Part shown: piece after piece, positions 1 through 5,087 of the stretch
How the letters are laid out: the number at the start of each line of letters is the position of its first letter
How positions within the stretch are numbered: position 1 is the first letter of the stretch
NCBI GenBank assembly: GCA_021782525.1
Contig: JAJXUY010000160.1
Span: forward strand, 1-5,087
Reading direction: 5' to 3'
DNA length: 5,087 nucleotides
DNA from: Acidobacteriota bacterium
GTDB taxonomy: Bacteria > Acidobacteriota > Thermoanaerobaculia > Thermoanaerobaculales > Thermoanaerobaculaceae
Position numbers and translations under genes: made by a program
The notes under the pieces: model-generated
Seen by the model: only the letters and a program-made list of their open reading frames with translations
What the model was told of the DNA's origin: nothing
The model's database searches: none

Positions 1-37
1 CCGTCGATACATCGGGTTCAAGGCTAACATAACCTAT

Positions 38-65
38 GGTACCAGGTATCACCATCTCACCTTTC
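38..65 (+). repeat. Left terminal inverted repeat of transposase element A (28 bp)
   Basis: These 28 bases are the exact reverse complement of 1092-1119, with no mismatch; identity stops immediately on both sides. The outer tip (38-50) is a near-palindrome that can fold as GGTAC-CAG-GTATC with one G-T pair. It is followed by an ACCATCT stretch and a CACCTTTC arm at 58-65. Diverged copies lie at 3992-4016 and 4056-4071. HUH transposases bind short hairpins in single-stranded DNA, so this is a plausible recognition site; that role is inferred. Confidence 0.93.
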
Positions 66-97
66 CGTGGTAGGATGCGTGCAGCTGATCTGAAGGT

Positions 98-103
98 GGG
101 AGG
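98..103 (+). promoter_or_regulatory. Ribosome binding site of transposase A
   Basis: GGGAGG ends six bases before the ATG at 110, a good Shine-Dalgarno spacing. A second purine run (GGAGG, 105-109) touches the start codon and is too close to act itself. The site supports the start at 110, where the protein begins MPRRPRVF exactly as transposase B does. Confidence 0.75.
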
Positions 104-109
104 CGGAGG

Positions 110-1108
110 ATGCCGCGGCGGCCGCGGGTGTTCGTGGCGGGGGCGACGTACCACGTGTACAGCCGGACGGCGCGCGGGGAAGCGGCCTTTGCGGAGCCGG
201 CCGAGGCGGCGGACCTCGTCGAGGTGATCCGGGAGGTCACGCGCGAGCACGGGCTGTCGGTGCTGGCGTGGTGCGTGATGGCGACGCACTACCACCTGGC
301 GGTGCGCACCGGCCGGCAGCCGCTGTGGCGGTCGATGCGGCTCGTGCAGGGACGGTTCGCGCGCCGGCACAACCGGCGGCGGCGGACGTTCGGGCCGTTC
401 TGGCAGGGGAGGTACAAGGCGATCGTGGTGGCGGACGAACGCTACCTGCGGCAGCTCGTCGCCTACATCCACCTCAACCCGGTCGCGGCGGGCGCGGTGG
501 CCGACCCGGCGCGGTACCGGTGGAGCGGGCACCGGGAGCTGCTCGGGCGGGTCGGCCGGCCGCTGGTGGACGCGGATGAGACGTTGGTGCTGTTCGGCGC
601 GCGGCGCGAGGCGGCGCGGAGGGCGTACGTGCGCTCGCTCAAAGGCGAGCGGCGGGAGGCGTGGATCGGAGAGCGTCCGGGAGCGCTGCCGTGGTGGCGG
701 GGCGGCGAAGCGGACGGCGAGATCACGCTGACGGAGGGGCGGCCGCGGCTGGACGCGCTGGGCGCGAGCACCGAGTGGGAGGCGGCGCGGTGGCCAGTCG
801 GGCGGTACCTGGTGCTGGCGGGCGCGGCGTGTGGCGTGGACCGTGAGGCGCTGGCGGGTCGTGGCAAGGAGACAGCGCTGACGCGGGCGCGGGAGCTGGT
901 GACGCTGGTGGGGGTGGAGGTGTACCGGCAGCGGGTGACCGACCTGGCGGCGGCGCTGGGGATGAACGCGGGGAGCGTGAGCCGGGCGCTGGCGCGAGCG
1001 ATCGCGCGGGAGCGGGAGGAGCGGGCGTTTCACCGGCGCCGGCTGGCGCTCGAGGAGCGCCTGGCCGAGGTCGAGGCGAGCGAGTCACCCAGAAAGGTGA
1101 GATGGTGA
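110..1108 (+). CDS. REP-associated tyrosine transposase A (HUH/Y1, IS200-like)
   Basis: This is a 332-residue single-strand DNA transposase. The Y1_Tnp-type catalytic domain spans about residues 8-135. The metal-binding HUH motif is H60-Y61-H62 (in MATHYHLAVRT), and the likely nucleophilic tyrosine is Y119 (in LVAYIHLNPV). The GPFWQGRYKA block (95-104) and RYRWSGHREL (135-144) are typical of RAYT proteins. Residues about 255-298 form a helix-turn-helix (ARELV...DLAAALGMNAGSVSRAL) resembling the DnaA C-terminal DNA-binding domain, an extension known in some of this family. All expected catalytic residues are present, so the gene looks intact. Compared with transposase B, about 108 of the first 200 positions are identical with no gap (counted by hand), so they are diverged paralogs. 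Residues 328-332 (RKVRW) and the TGA stop are encoded inside or at the edge of the right repeat. A role in binding and mobilising the flanking repeats is inferred. Confidence 0.93.
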   Translation: MPRRPRVFVAGATYHVYSRTARGEAAFAEPAEAADLVEVIREVTREHGLSVLAWCVMATHYHLAVRTGRQPLWRSMRLVQGRFARRHNRRRRTFGPFWQGRYKAIVVADERYLRQLVAYIHLNPVAAGAVADPARYRWSGHRELLGRVGRPLVDADETLVLFGARREAARRAYVRSLKGERREAWIGERPGALPWWRGGEADGEITLTEGRPRLDALGASTEWEAARWPVGRYLVLAGAACGVDREALAGRGKETALTRARELVTLVGVEVYRQRVTDLAAALGMNAGSVSRALARAIAREREERAFHRRRLALEERLAEVEASESPRKVRW

Positions 1109-1216
1109 TACCTGGTACCGATTCGATTGAAGCTCCCGCGCCGTCGCCCGCGTGCTCCACCCTCGCTCTCGCAACACGTCCATGACCACCAGATCCCTCT
1201 CCCGGAGCTTGGCCAT
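1085..1216 (-). pseudogene. Truncated 5' end of a putative IS21-type (IstA) transposase gene
   Basis: Read on the minus strand, ATG at 1216 starts a 43-codon frame. It begins MAKLRERDLVVMDVLRERGW and continues STRATARELQSNR. The GWSTRATAREL segment resembles the first helices of the N-terminal helix-turn-helix of IS21-family IstA (pattern GWSxRxIARELGxxRKTVRRY). A purine-rich GAGGGAG lies four bases upstream of the ATG. Native similarity ends at codon 33, exactly where the right repeat of element A begins (1119). The remaining ten codons (YQVSPSHLSG) come from repeat and element sequence and then stop. DNA left of element A (37 down to 1) does not resume an obvious IstA frame, so the rest was deleted or is not adjacent. 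Another helix-turn-helix family is possible because only about 33 residues remain. Confidence 0.5.
1092..1119 (-). repeat. Right terminal inverted repeat of transposase element A (28 bp)
   Basis: This is the exact reverse complement of 38-65. It overlaps the end of transposase A: codons K329-V-R-W332 and the stop (TGA at 1106-1108) lie inside it, so the repeat ends the reading frame. The outer tip GATACCTGGTACC (1107-1119) is the near-palindrome. It also marks the point where the minus-strand IstA-like frame is interrupted. Confidence 0.93.
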
Positions 1217-1285
1217 CCATCTCCCTCGGGCGCTCGCTTGCCGCCTCACAGGCAGTGTCGACCAGCTCCCGCCGTGCGGGGATCT

Positions 1286-1345
1286 GGATGTCCCCTACGT
1301 CACCTTGTATGCTGGTTTTCTACAAGAGGAGACCCCGTCAGTGTA
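1286..1345 (-). repeat. Pair of imperfect repeats, possible remnant of an IS end
   Basis: On the minus strand, 1345-1328 and 1309-1286 share the pattern TACA-(0-3 nt)-TGACG-GGG-TCC, separated by a segment that includes TAGAAAACCAGCA. Multiple short imperfect repeats next to the end are typical of IS21-family termini. Their place upstream of the IstA-like fragment fits a left end lying near 1345-1350. A small perfect hairpin, CCCGC-CGT-GCGGG, lies beside them at 1268-1280. The match to an actual IS21 end is from memory and unproven. Confidence 0.35.
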
Positions 1346-1356
1346 CCCTTGATCTC

Positions 1357-3789
1357 ATGGACATGAACTTGGCCCATCCTCCAGCGGAGGGCAAGCCACG
1401 AGGCACCCCGCATGCGGGGTATCGACTCGCGGCCCTTGTTGTGGTCGCCCTGCCGATTGCACTCCTCTGGCCGGCCATGCGAACCGGCCGGATCCTGTCC
1501 AGCGCCGACACGGTGCTCGGGAGCTACCTCCTCACGCCGGCGCGACCGCTCGGATTCGTTCCGCAGAACTCCATCCTCACCGACCCTGCGCAGCAGTTCA
1601 TCCCGTGGCGCCGCCTCACGACCAGCGAAGCGAGGGCCGGGCAGTTGCCGTTCTGGAACCCGTACGCGTACGCCGGTTCGCCGCTGTTGGGGAACTCGCA
1701 GGCGGCGGTCTTCGACCCATTGGCGGCGCCCTACTTTCTGACTGCGCGCCCCGACACGGTGACGGTATGGGTGGCCTTGCTACGCCTGACCGTGGCCGGC
1801 TTGGGAGCGTTCTTATTTGTCCGGGCCTTGGAGTGTTCCCCGGTTGCGTGCGCATTGGCCGGCCTGGCCTACGGGTGCGGCGGGTTCATGATTGTGTGGC
1901 TGCTCTACCCGCACTCCTCGTCGGCGGCGTGGGCGCCGTGGGCGCTTTGGGCGGGGGAACGGATGGCCCGGAAGCCCGCAGCCGGGGTGATCCTCGCCCT
2001 CGGTCTCGCGGTCGGTGCGAGCGTGCTCGGCGGTCACGTGGAGGCGGCGTTCGTGCTTGCGATCGTCGTCGCCGTCTATACCCTCTGGAGGCACGTCCAG
2101 CTCCACCACCTCGGACGCCGGACTCTCACGCGCACCATGCTGGCGCTCTCCGCGGCCGGCGCATTGACGATGACCCTGACCGCCGTGCACACGCTGCCGT
2201 TTCTTGAGGCGCTCGAGGGGGGGACGACGGTCGGCGCCAGGGGGGCCTTCTGGTCGTCGCCGGTGTTCGCGTCGTTGCTCAACCCTATTGCGTATCTCCC
2301 ACAGCTTGTTCGCGCAGTGTTACTGGCCTTTCCCTACCTCTTCGGCCGGCCGCTGCGCGGCGAGGTCGTTTTGGGCGAGGCGTTCACCAACTATTGCGAG
2401 CACTCCTTCGCCTACGCGTCGTTGCTGGCGGCTTGCCTCGCCGCAGCGGCCACGGCCCGCGCACGCCGGGGAACTGCGACTCGCGTAGTCCTGGTCATCG
2501 GAGTCGTGACCTGGCTGTACTGTGGCGGGTTCCCGCCGATCGTCGCCGTCGTTCGCTTCGTGCCGGTCGTGCGGTTGATCGTCCCCACGAGAGCCGGCTT
2601 CATCCCGCTTCTGGCGCTGGCGGTGCTGGCGGGTCTCGGGCTCGATGCGCTGGTCCGCTCGGGCGATTTGCGATCGAAGCGCGTCGCGCGCTTGCTCGCT
2701 GGCGTCACGGCTGCAGGGGCCGTGACTGCGGCCACACTCGGTATCGTCATGGCCGGCGGGGGCACCGTTGCCCTGAAGGGGGTCCTCTACAAGCTCGCCG
2801 ATCCCCAACTCGCCGCCCGCTACGCTGCCAGCTTCCTCTTTCCCTGGGCGGCGATCGCCCTCGCGTCCTCGGTTGTCCTCTTCCTCCTGGCCGGTAGGCG
2901 GCGCCGCTCGCTCGCCGTGTTCGCGTTGGCGGTAGTCGCCGCCGACCTGTGGTACTTCGGTGCGCACTTCAACCCGGCCATTCCAGCCGGCGAGGCGTAT
3001 CCAACCACGCCCGCGGTTCGAGCCGTGCAACGCGCCACGGCACGCGGGCGAGTGGTGATCCTCGACTATGGGATGGTCACCAATGTCGCCACGTATTATG
3101 CGGTCCCCGACATCGCCGGGTACGACGCGATCAACCGGGCGCGCCTCGAGGCTCTGGCGCGGGTCGCCGGCGCCAATGACCGTACGGGCTTAGGAGATAC
3201 GCTCCTCGCGTTCGAGCACTTCGGCTCGTGGTTCTTCGACGTCATGGCCGTCCAGACCGTCATCGCCGACCGGACCCTGGACGGTGATGGCCTTGTCCTT
3301 CGCAGCGAGGTCGAGGGCACGCGGATTTACACCAACACTCGAGCGCGTCCTTTTGTCTTCGCACCCCTTGTGGTCCGGCCCGCGGCCGACCAGAGCTCCG
3401 CGGCGGAGATCCTCCGCAAGGGTGGGTACGACCGCATCAACACGCCTGTGGTCGAGACGCGGGACGCGACGCTCCCCGCCGCTCCGAGCTCGCGACTGCG
3501 CTGGGAACGCCCGTCCCCCGAACGGATCTCCATCGATGTCGACACTCTGACGGCGGCGACGCTTGTGGTTGCCGAGAGCTACGATCGGGGATGGACGGCC
3601 CGAGTCGACGGGGCGCCCGCGGCGGTGCTCCCGTGCGACCTCGCGGTCATGGCCGTCGTGGTTCCGGCCGGTCACCATAAAGTGCAGCTCGTCTTCCGCC
3701 CCAGGACCTGGTCGGTCGCCGTGGCGCTGACGACGTCCGGTGTCGTGGGATGTTTCGTCCTGCTCTTCGCCCGGCGGCGGCACGCGTAG
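1357..3789 (+). CDS. YfhO-like multi-pass membrane protein (GT-C-type glycosyltransferase superfamily)
   Basis: The 810-residue inner-membrane protein resembles the bacterial YfhO family (PF09586). Residues 1-20 form a short cytoplasmic tail, followed by a first membrane helix at about 22-40. The loop after it carries the family pattern: AD at 50-51, DPAQQFIPW (76-84), then GQLPFWNPYAYAGSPLLGNSQ (95-115). About a dozen further hydrophobic segments lie between 134 and 535. An extracytoplasmic region (about 540-783) includes VTNVATYYAVPDIAGYDAIN and ends in a beta-rich module with ESYDRGWTARVDG (740-752) and VPAGHHKVQLVFRP, both typical of YfhO C-termini. A last helix (787-804) and an RRRHA tail follow. 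In Firmicutes, YfhO homologs are needed for lipoteichoic acid glycosylation, presumably moving sugar from a lipid carrier; the substrate here is unknown. Alternative in-frame starts are ATG 1255, 1309 and 1363. Position 1357 is preferred because the upstream codons look like IS-derived DNA, although no good Shine-Dalgarno precedes it. No pathway partner is visible. Confidence 0.85.
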   Translation: MDMNLAHPPAEGKPRGTPHAGYRLAALVVVALPIALLWPAMRTGRILSSADTVLGSYLLTPARPLGFVPQNSILTDPAQQFIPWRRLTTSEARAGQLPFWNPYAYAGSPLLGNSQAAVFDPLAAPYFLTARPDTVTVWVALLRLTVAGLGAFLFVRALECSPVACALAGLAYGCGGFMIVWLLYPHSSSAAWAPWALWAGERMARKPAAGVILALGLAVGASVLGGHVEAAFVLAIVVAVYTLWRHVQLHHLGRRTLTRTMLALSAAGALTMTLTAVHTLPFLEALEGGTTVGARGAFWSSPVFASLLNPIAYLPQLVRAVLLAFPYLFGRPLRGEVVLGEAFTNYCEHSFAYASLLAACLAAAATARARRGTATRVVLVIGVVTWLYCGGFPPIVAVVRFVPVVRLIVPTRAGFIPLLALAVLAGLGLDALVRSGDLRSKRVARLLAGVTAAGAVTAATLGIVMAGGGTVALKGVLYKLADPQLAARYAASFLFPWAAIALASSVVLFLLAGRRRRSLAVFALAVVAADLWYFGAHFNPAIPAGEAYPTTPAVRAVQRATARGRVVILDYGMVTNVATYYAVPDIAGYDAINRARLEALARVAGANDRTGLGDTLLAFEHFGSWFFDVMAVQTVIADRTLDGDGLVLRSEVEGTRIYTNTRARPFVFAPLVVRPAADQSSAAEILRKGGYDRINTPVVETRDATLPAAPSSRLRWERPSPERISIDVDTLTAATLVVAESYDRGWTARVDGAPAAVLPCDLAVMAVVVPAGHHKVQLVFRPRTWSVAVALTTSGVVGCFVLLFARRRHA

Positions 3790-3804
3790 TCGCTATGCTG
3801 CGAC
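3789..3804 (+). other. Small hairpin at the stop codon of the YfhO-like gene
   Basis: GTCGC-TATGCT-GCGAC is a perfect 5-bp stem with a six-base loop, starting at the last base of the stop codon. No T-run follows, so it is not a convincing intrinsic terminator. It may only slow or protect the 3' end, or occur by chance. Confidence 0.25.
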
Positions 3805-3991
3805 CTGCTCGCGATCGTCGTCCGTCCGGTGACGGGCAACGTAGAGGCCGTTCGGTTCCTCAAACACGGCCTCACGGTTTCGCTCAGCCCGAGCCGCGAC
3901 GAGGCCGCACCGTCCAGGCCGCCCGCCGGCGAGCCCGGGCCGCCGACCAGCGGTAGGGTGCTCCGGGTAAACGTCAAACAAGCGTGCCCAA

Positions 3992-4016
3992 AAAGGGCGA
4001 GATGGTGGGACCAGGT
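3992..4016 (+). repeat. Diverged third copy of the element-A terminal repeat
   Basis: Its reverse complement matches 41-65 at 19 of 25 positions without gaps, keeping the CACCATCTC block and the ACC(A/T)GGT core (ACCAGGT at 4010-4016). It lies in the same orientation as the right repeat at 1092-1119, downstream of the YfhO-like gene and 82 bases past the stop of transposase B. The flanking GCCC-AAAAA-GGGC (3986-3998) can form a small hairpin overlapping its edge. It is probably a repeat belonging to the B transposase or a relic of another element. Confidence 0.75.
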
Positions 4017-4039
4017 GTGCGCCAGGCGAAGCTTGGAGA

Positions 4040-4052
4040 AGGGCTACGCCCT
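4040..4052. other. Short hairpin between the two repeat copies beside transposase B
   Basis: AGGGC-TAC-GCCCT is a perfect 5-bp stem with a three-base loop, lying between the repeats at 3992-4016 and 4056-4071. REP-type elements and IS200-like ends usually carry such small hairpins, so this could be part of the recognition structure for transposase B. It could also be chance in GC-rich DNA. Confidence 0.35.
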
Positions 4053-4055
4053 CGA

Positions 4056-4071
4056 GAAAGGTGCCAGGTAC
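4056..4071 (+). repeat. Compact copy of the terminal repeat lacking the central 11 bases
   Basis: Read on the minus strand it is GTACCTGG followed directly by CACCTTTC. The element-A repeat has GTACCAGG (39-46), an 11-base spacer (47-57) and CACCTTTC (58-65). Thus 15 of 16 bases match if the spacer is removed. It sits 27 bases past the stop of transposase B and lies in the same direction as the copy at 3992-4016. This suggests the two arms are the conserved part and the spacer is variable. Confidence 0.65.
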
Positions 4072-4073
4072 GC

Positions 4074-4091
4074 AAGTAGCGGAAGTAGCGG
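4074..4091 (+). repeat. 9-bp tandem duplication just past transposase B
   Basis: AAGTAGCGG occurs twice in perfect tandem, directly after the compact repeat (4056-4071) and seven bases before the stop codon of transposase B on the other strand. Each unit holds GTAG, the tetranucleotide that precedes hairpins in enterobacterial REP sequences. That similarity may be coincidental at this length. Confidence 0.55.
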
Positions 4092-4098
4092 GAGCCTC

Positions 4099-5058
4099 TC
4101 ATCGCTCGAACTTCCCAGCCAACTTCCGATCGAGCTGGTCGAGTCGACGCGCGAACGCCGGCTGTCCTGCCCGCCGGCGTGCGCCCCGGCGCACCCAGTG
4201 ACTCACCCCGTCGCGGCTCTTGCCCAACGCCTCCGCGAGCGCCTTGACGCCCACGCCCCACCGCTCCACCGCCAGCGCCGCCACCAACTCCCGCGCCTCC
4301 AGCACGGCCGCGCTCCGCTGCGCGCCCGCCAACTCCCGCATCCCCACCGCGAGCAGCGGCTCGACCCGCGCCAGGAACTCACCCGCCGAGGTGCTCGGCC
4401 GGATCGGCCCGGCGCTGCCTCCCAACGCGTCCACGCCGTGCCCGCTCTCCGCAAGCTCTGGCTCCGCCGTCCACCACGGCAGCTGCTCCAGACGCCCGCC
4501 GACCCAGCGCTCGTTGCGCTCCCGCCGCAACAGGCTCAGGTAGGAGTGGAGCGCCTGCCGCCGGGTCCCGCCAAAGAACGTGTACACGAAGTCCGCGTCG
4601 ACCAGCGGTCGCGCCGTCCGCCGCAGGAGCTCGCGATGGCCGCTCCACCGGTACCTCGCAGGGTCGTCCACGATCTTGGCCGTCACCGGGTTCAGGTGGA
4701 CGTAGGCGAGCAGGCGCAGCAGGGAGTCCGTGTCCTGGATCGGCCGTGCTTTGTAGCGTGCCTGCCACAACGGTCCAAGCACCTTGCACCGCCGGTTGAA
4801 CCCCTGCGTGTACGCGTGCTGGAGGAACCGGATCGAGCGCCACAGCGGCACGCTCGCGGTGCGAACGGCGAGGTGGTAGTGGTTCGGCATGATGCACCAC
4901 GCCAGCACGGCAAGGCCGTCCCGCTTCTTGACCTCGTGCAGGAGGCTCCAGAATCGCCCGGCCTCGTCCTCGAGCTTGAACGGCGCTTCGCCACGCCCCG
5001 CCCGGTTGTAGACGTGGTAGACGAGCCCCTCGACGAACACTCTCGGCCGCCGTGGCAT
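4099..5058 (-). CDS. REP-associated tyrosine transposase B (HUH/Y1, IS200-like)
   Basis: This is a 319-residue single-strand DNA transposase, paralogous to transposase A. The HUH motif is H60-Y61-H62 in CIMPNHYHLAVRT, the classic form of this family (A has MATHYHL instead). The likely catalytic tyrosine is Y119 (LLAYVHLNPV). GPLWQARYKA (95-104), RYRWSGHREL (135-144) and PLVDAD (151-156) are shared with A at the same positions. Residues about 253-291 (EARELVAALAVERWGVGVKA then LAEALGKSRDGVSHWVRRG) form a DnaA-like C-terminal helix-turn-helix. The C-terminus is rich in Arg and Lys and ends KFER. The gene seems complete, with a strong ribosome binding site. It is convergent with A and with the YfhO-like gene. 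Divergence from A is mostly outside the motifs and in the region between the catalytic and helix-turn-helix domains. The two copies are therefore not a recent duplication and may recognise slightly different repeats. Confidence 0.93.
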   Translation of the reverse strand: MPRRPRVFVEGLVYHVYNRAGRGEAPFKLEDEAGRFWSLLHEVKKRDGLAVLAWCIMPNHYHLAVRTASVPLWRSIRFLQHAYTQGFNRRCKVLGPLWQARYKARPIQDTDSLLRLLAYVHLNPVTAKIVDDPARYRWSGHRELLRRTARPLVDADFVYTFFGGTRRQALHSYLSLLRRERNERWVGGRLEQLPWWTAEPELAESGHGVDALGGSAGPIRPSTSAGEFLARVEPLLAVGMRELAGAQRSAAVLEARELVAALAVERWGVGVKALAEALGKSRDGVSHWVRRGARRRAGQPAFARRLDQLDRKLAGKFER

Positions 5059-5064
5059 CGTGAT

Positions 5065-5069
5065 CTCCT
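5065..5069 (-). promoter_or_regulatory. Ribosome binding site of transposase B
   Basis: AGGAG on the minus strand lies six bases (ATCACG) before the ATG at 5058, an optimal spacing. It fixes the start that gives the MPRRPRVFVEG N-terminus shared with transposase A. Confidence 0.75.
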
Positions 5070-5087
5070 GCCAGCGACGCTACCACA

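Larger units (their letters stand above)
38..1119 (+). mobile_element. RAYT/IS200-like element A bounded by perfect inverted repeats
   Basis: The unit is 1082 bp: a 28-bp repeat, a short leader with a ribosome binding site, one transposase gene, and the inverted repeat again. No target duplication is visible; the flanks are CCTAT on the left and GATTC on the right. That fits a single-strand Y1 mechanism, which does not duplicate the target. Classical IS200/IS605 elements have subterminal hairpins and no long inverted repeats, so this layout is closer to a transposase gene held between two REP-like repeats. The two repeats are still identical, which suggests recent movement, gene conversion or selection. 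Whether the unit moves as a whole cannot be read from one copy. Confidence 0.75.
4056..5087 (-). mobile_element. RAYT/IS200-like element B, upstream end beyond the window
   Basis: This region contains transposase B with a repeat copy just past its stop codon. Its 5' end is not in the window. GTGGTAG at 5080-5086 (minus strand) matches GTGGTAG at 67-73, which in element A follows the left repeat after one base. The equivalent repeat of element B would therefore start about 5088. The inner boundary is uncertain: it could be 4056 or 3992. Confidence 0.4.

Noticed and set aside
1..37. GGGTTCAA resembling a tRNA T-loop in the left flank
   Set aside because: No matching stem or acceptor end follows, and too little sequence is present to support a tRNA.
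36..80. Recurring translated peptide VPGITISPF (also near 1100 and 4000)
   Set aside because: It is just the terminal repeat read in one frame. It shows the repeat relationship but not a conserved protein.
805..820. GGTACCTGGTGCTGG inside transposase A resembling the repeat core
   Set aside because: It lies within conserved coding sequence and lacks the second arm, so chance is the simpler explanation.
723..1220. Long minus-strand frame opposite transposase A
   Set aside because: It is Pro/Ala/Arg-rich, typical of an antisense shadow in GC-rich coding DNA, and it lies opposite a clear HUH transposase gene.
1305..1333. Possible promoter (TTGTAT with a downstream TACAAG) before the YfhO-like gene
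   Set aside because: No pair of -35/-10 boxes with acceptable spacing and match could be found.
3672..3977. Minus-strand frame across the end of the YfhO-like gene and intergenic DNA
   Set aside because: It is low complexity, runs antisense over a well-supported C-terminus, and shows no recognisable domain.
3793..3981. Minus-strand open frame ending in a stretch like FEEPNGLYVARHRTDDDREQVAA
   Set aside because: The last part looks protein-like, but it needs a TTG start, has no ribosome binding site and no family I recognise, and it overlaps another open frame of similar quality. It may be a gene remnant, but this cannot be supported.

Overview
The window is high-GC DNA (roughly two thirds or more G+C by eye) holding three intact genes, with remains of mobile DNA between them. 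The two outer genes encode related single-strand (HUH/Y1, IS200-like) transposases of the REP-associated type (RAYT/TnpA_REP). They point inward and flank one large polytopic membrane protein of the YfhO family (GT-C-type glycosyltransferase superfamily). The transposase N-terminus (MPRRPRVFVxG...YHVYxR), its DnaA-like C-terminal helix-turn-helix and the base composition recall uncultured soil or sediment lineages such as Acidobacteriota. That placement is from memory of similar proteins and is uncertain.

Region by region: 1-37 is lower-GC flanking DNA with no gene. 38-1119 is a self-contained element: a 332-residue transposase gene (A, + strand) between two perfect 28-bp inverted repeats, the right one supplying its last codons and stop. 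1120-1356 is intergenic. Its minus strand carries the first ~33 codons of what looks like an IS21-type (IstA) transposase, cut off exactly at the right repeat, preceded by two imperfect repeats that could be an IS end. 1357-3789 is the YfhO-like gene (+ strand, 810 residues). 3790-4098 is non-coding and holds two diverged copies of the element-A terminal repeat, a small hairpin and a 9-bp tandem duplication. 4099-5058 is the second transposase gene (B, - strand, 319 residues) with a good ribosome binding site. The window ends about 30 bases upstream of its start.

The transposases plus the repeats probably form a repeat/transposase system of REP/REPIN type. In this model the transposase recognises the short partly palindromic repeats, whose core is ACC(A/T)GGT with a CACCTTTC-like arm. 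The YfhO-like gene is functionally separate: it probably modifies a cell-envelope or lipid-linked glycan and has no visible pathway partner here. The most notable points are the perfect terminal repeats around a transposase class that normally lacks them, the related repeats beside the second diverged transposase, and the IS21-like remnant abutting the first element.
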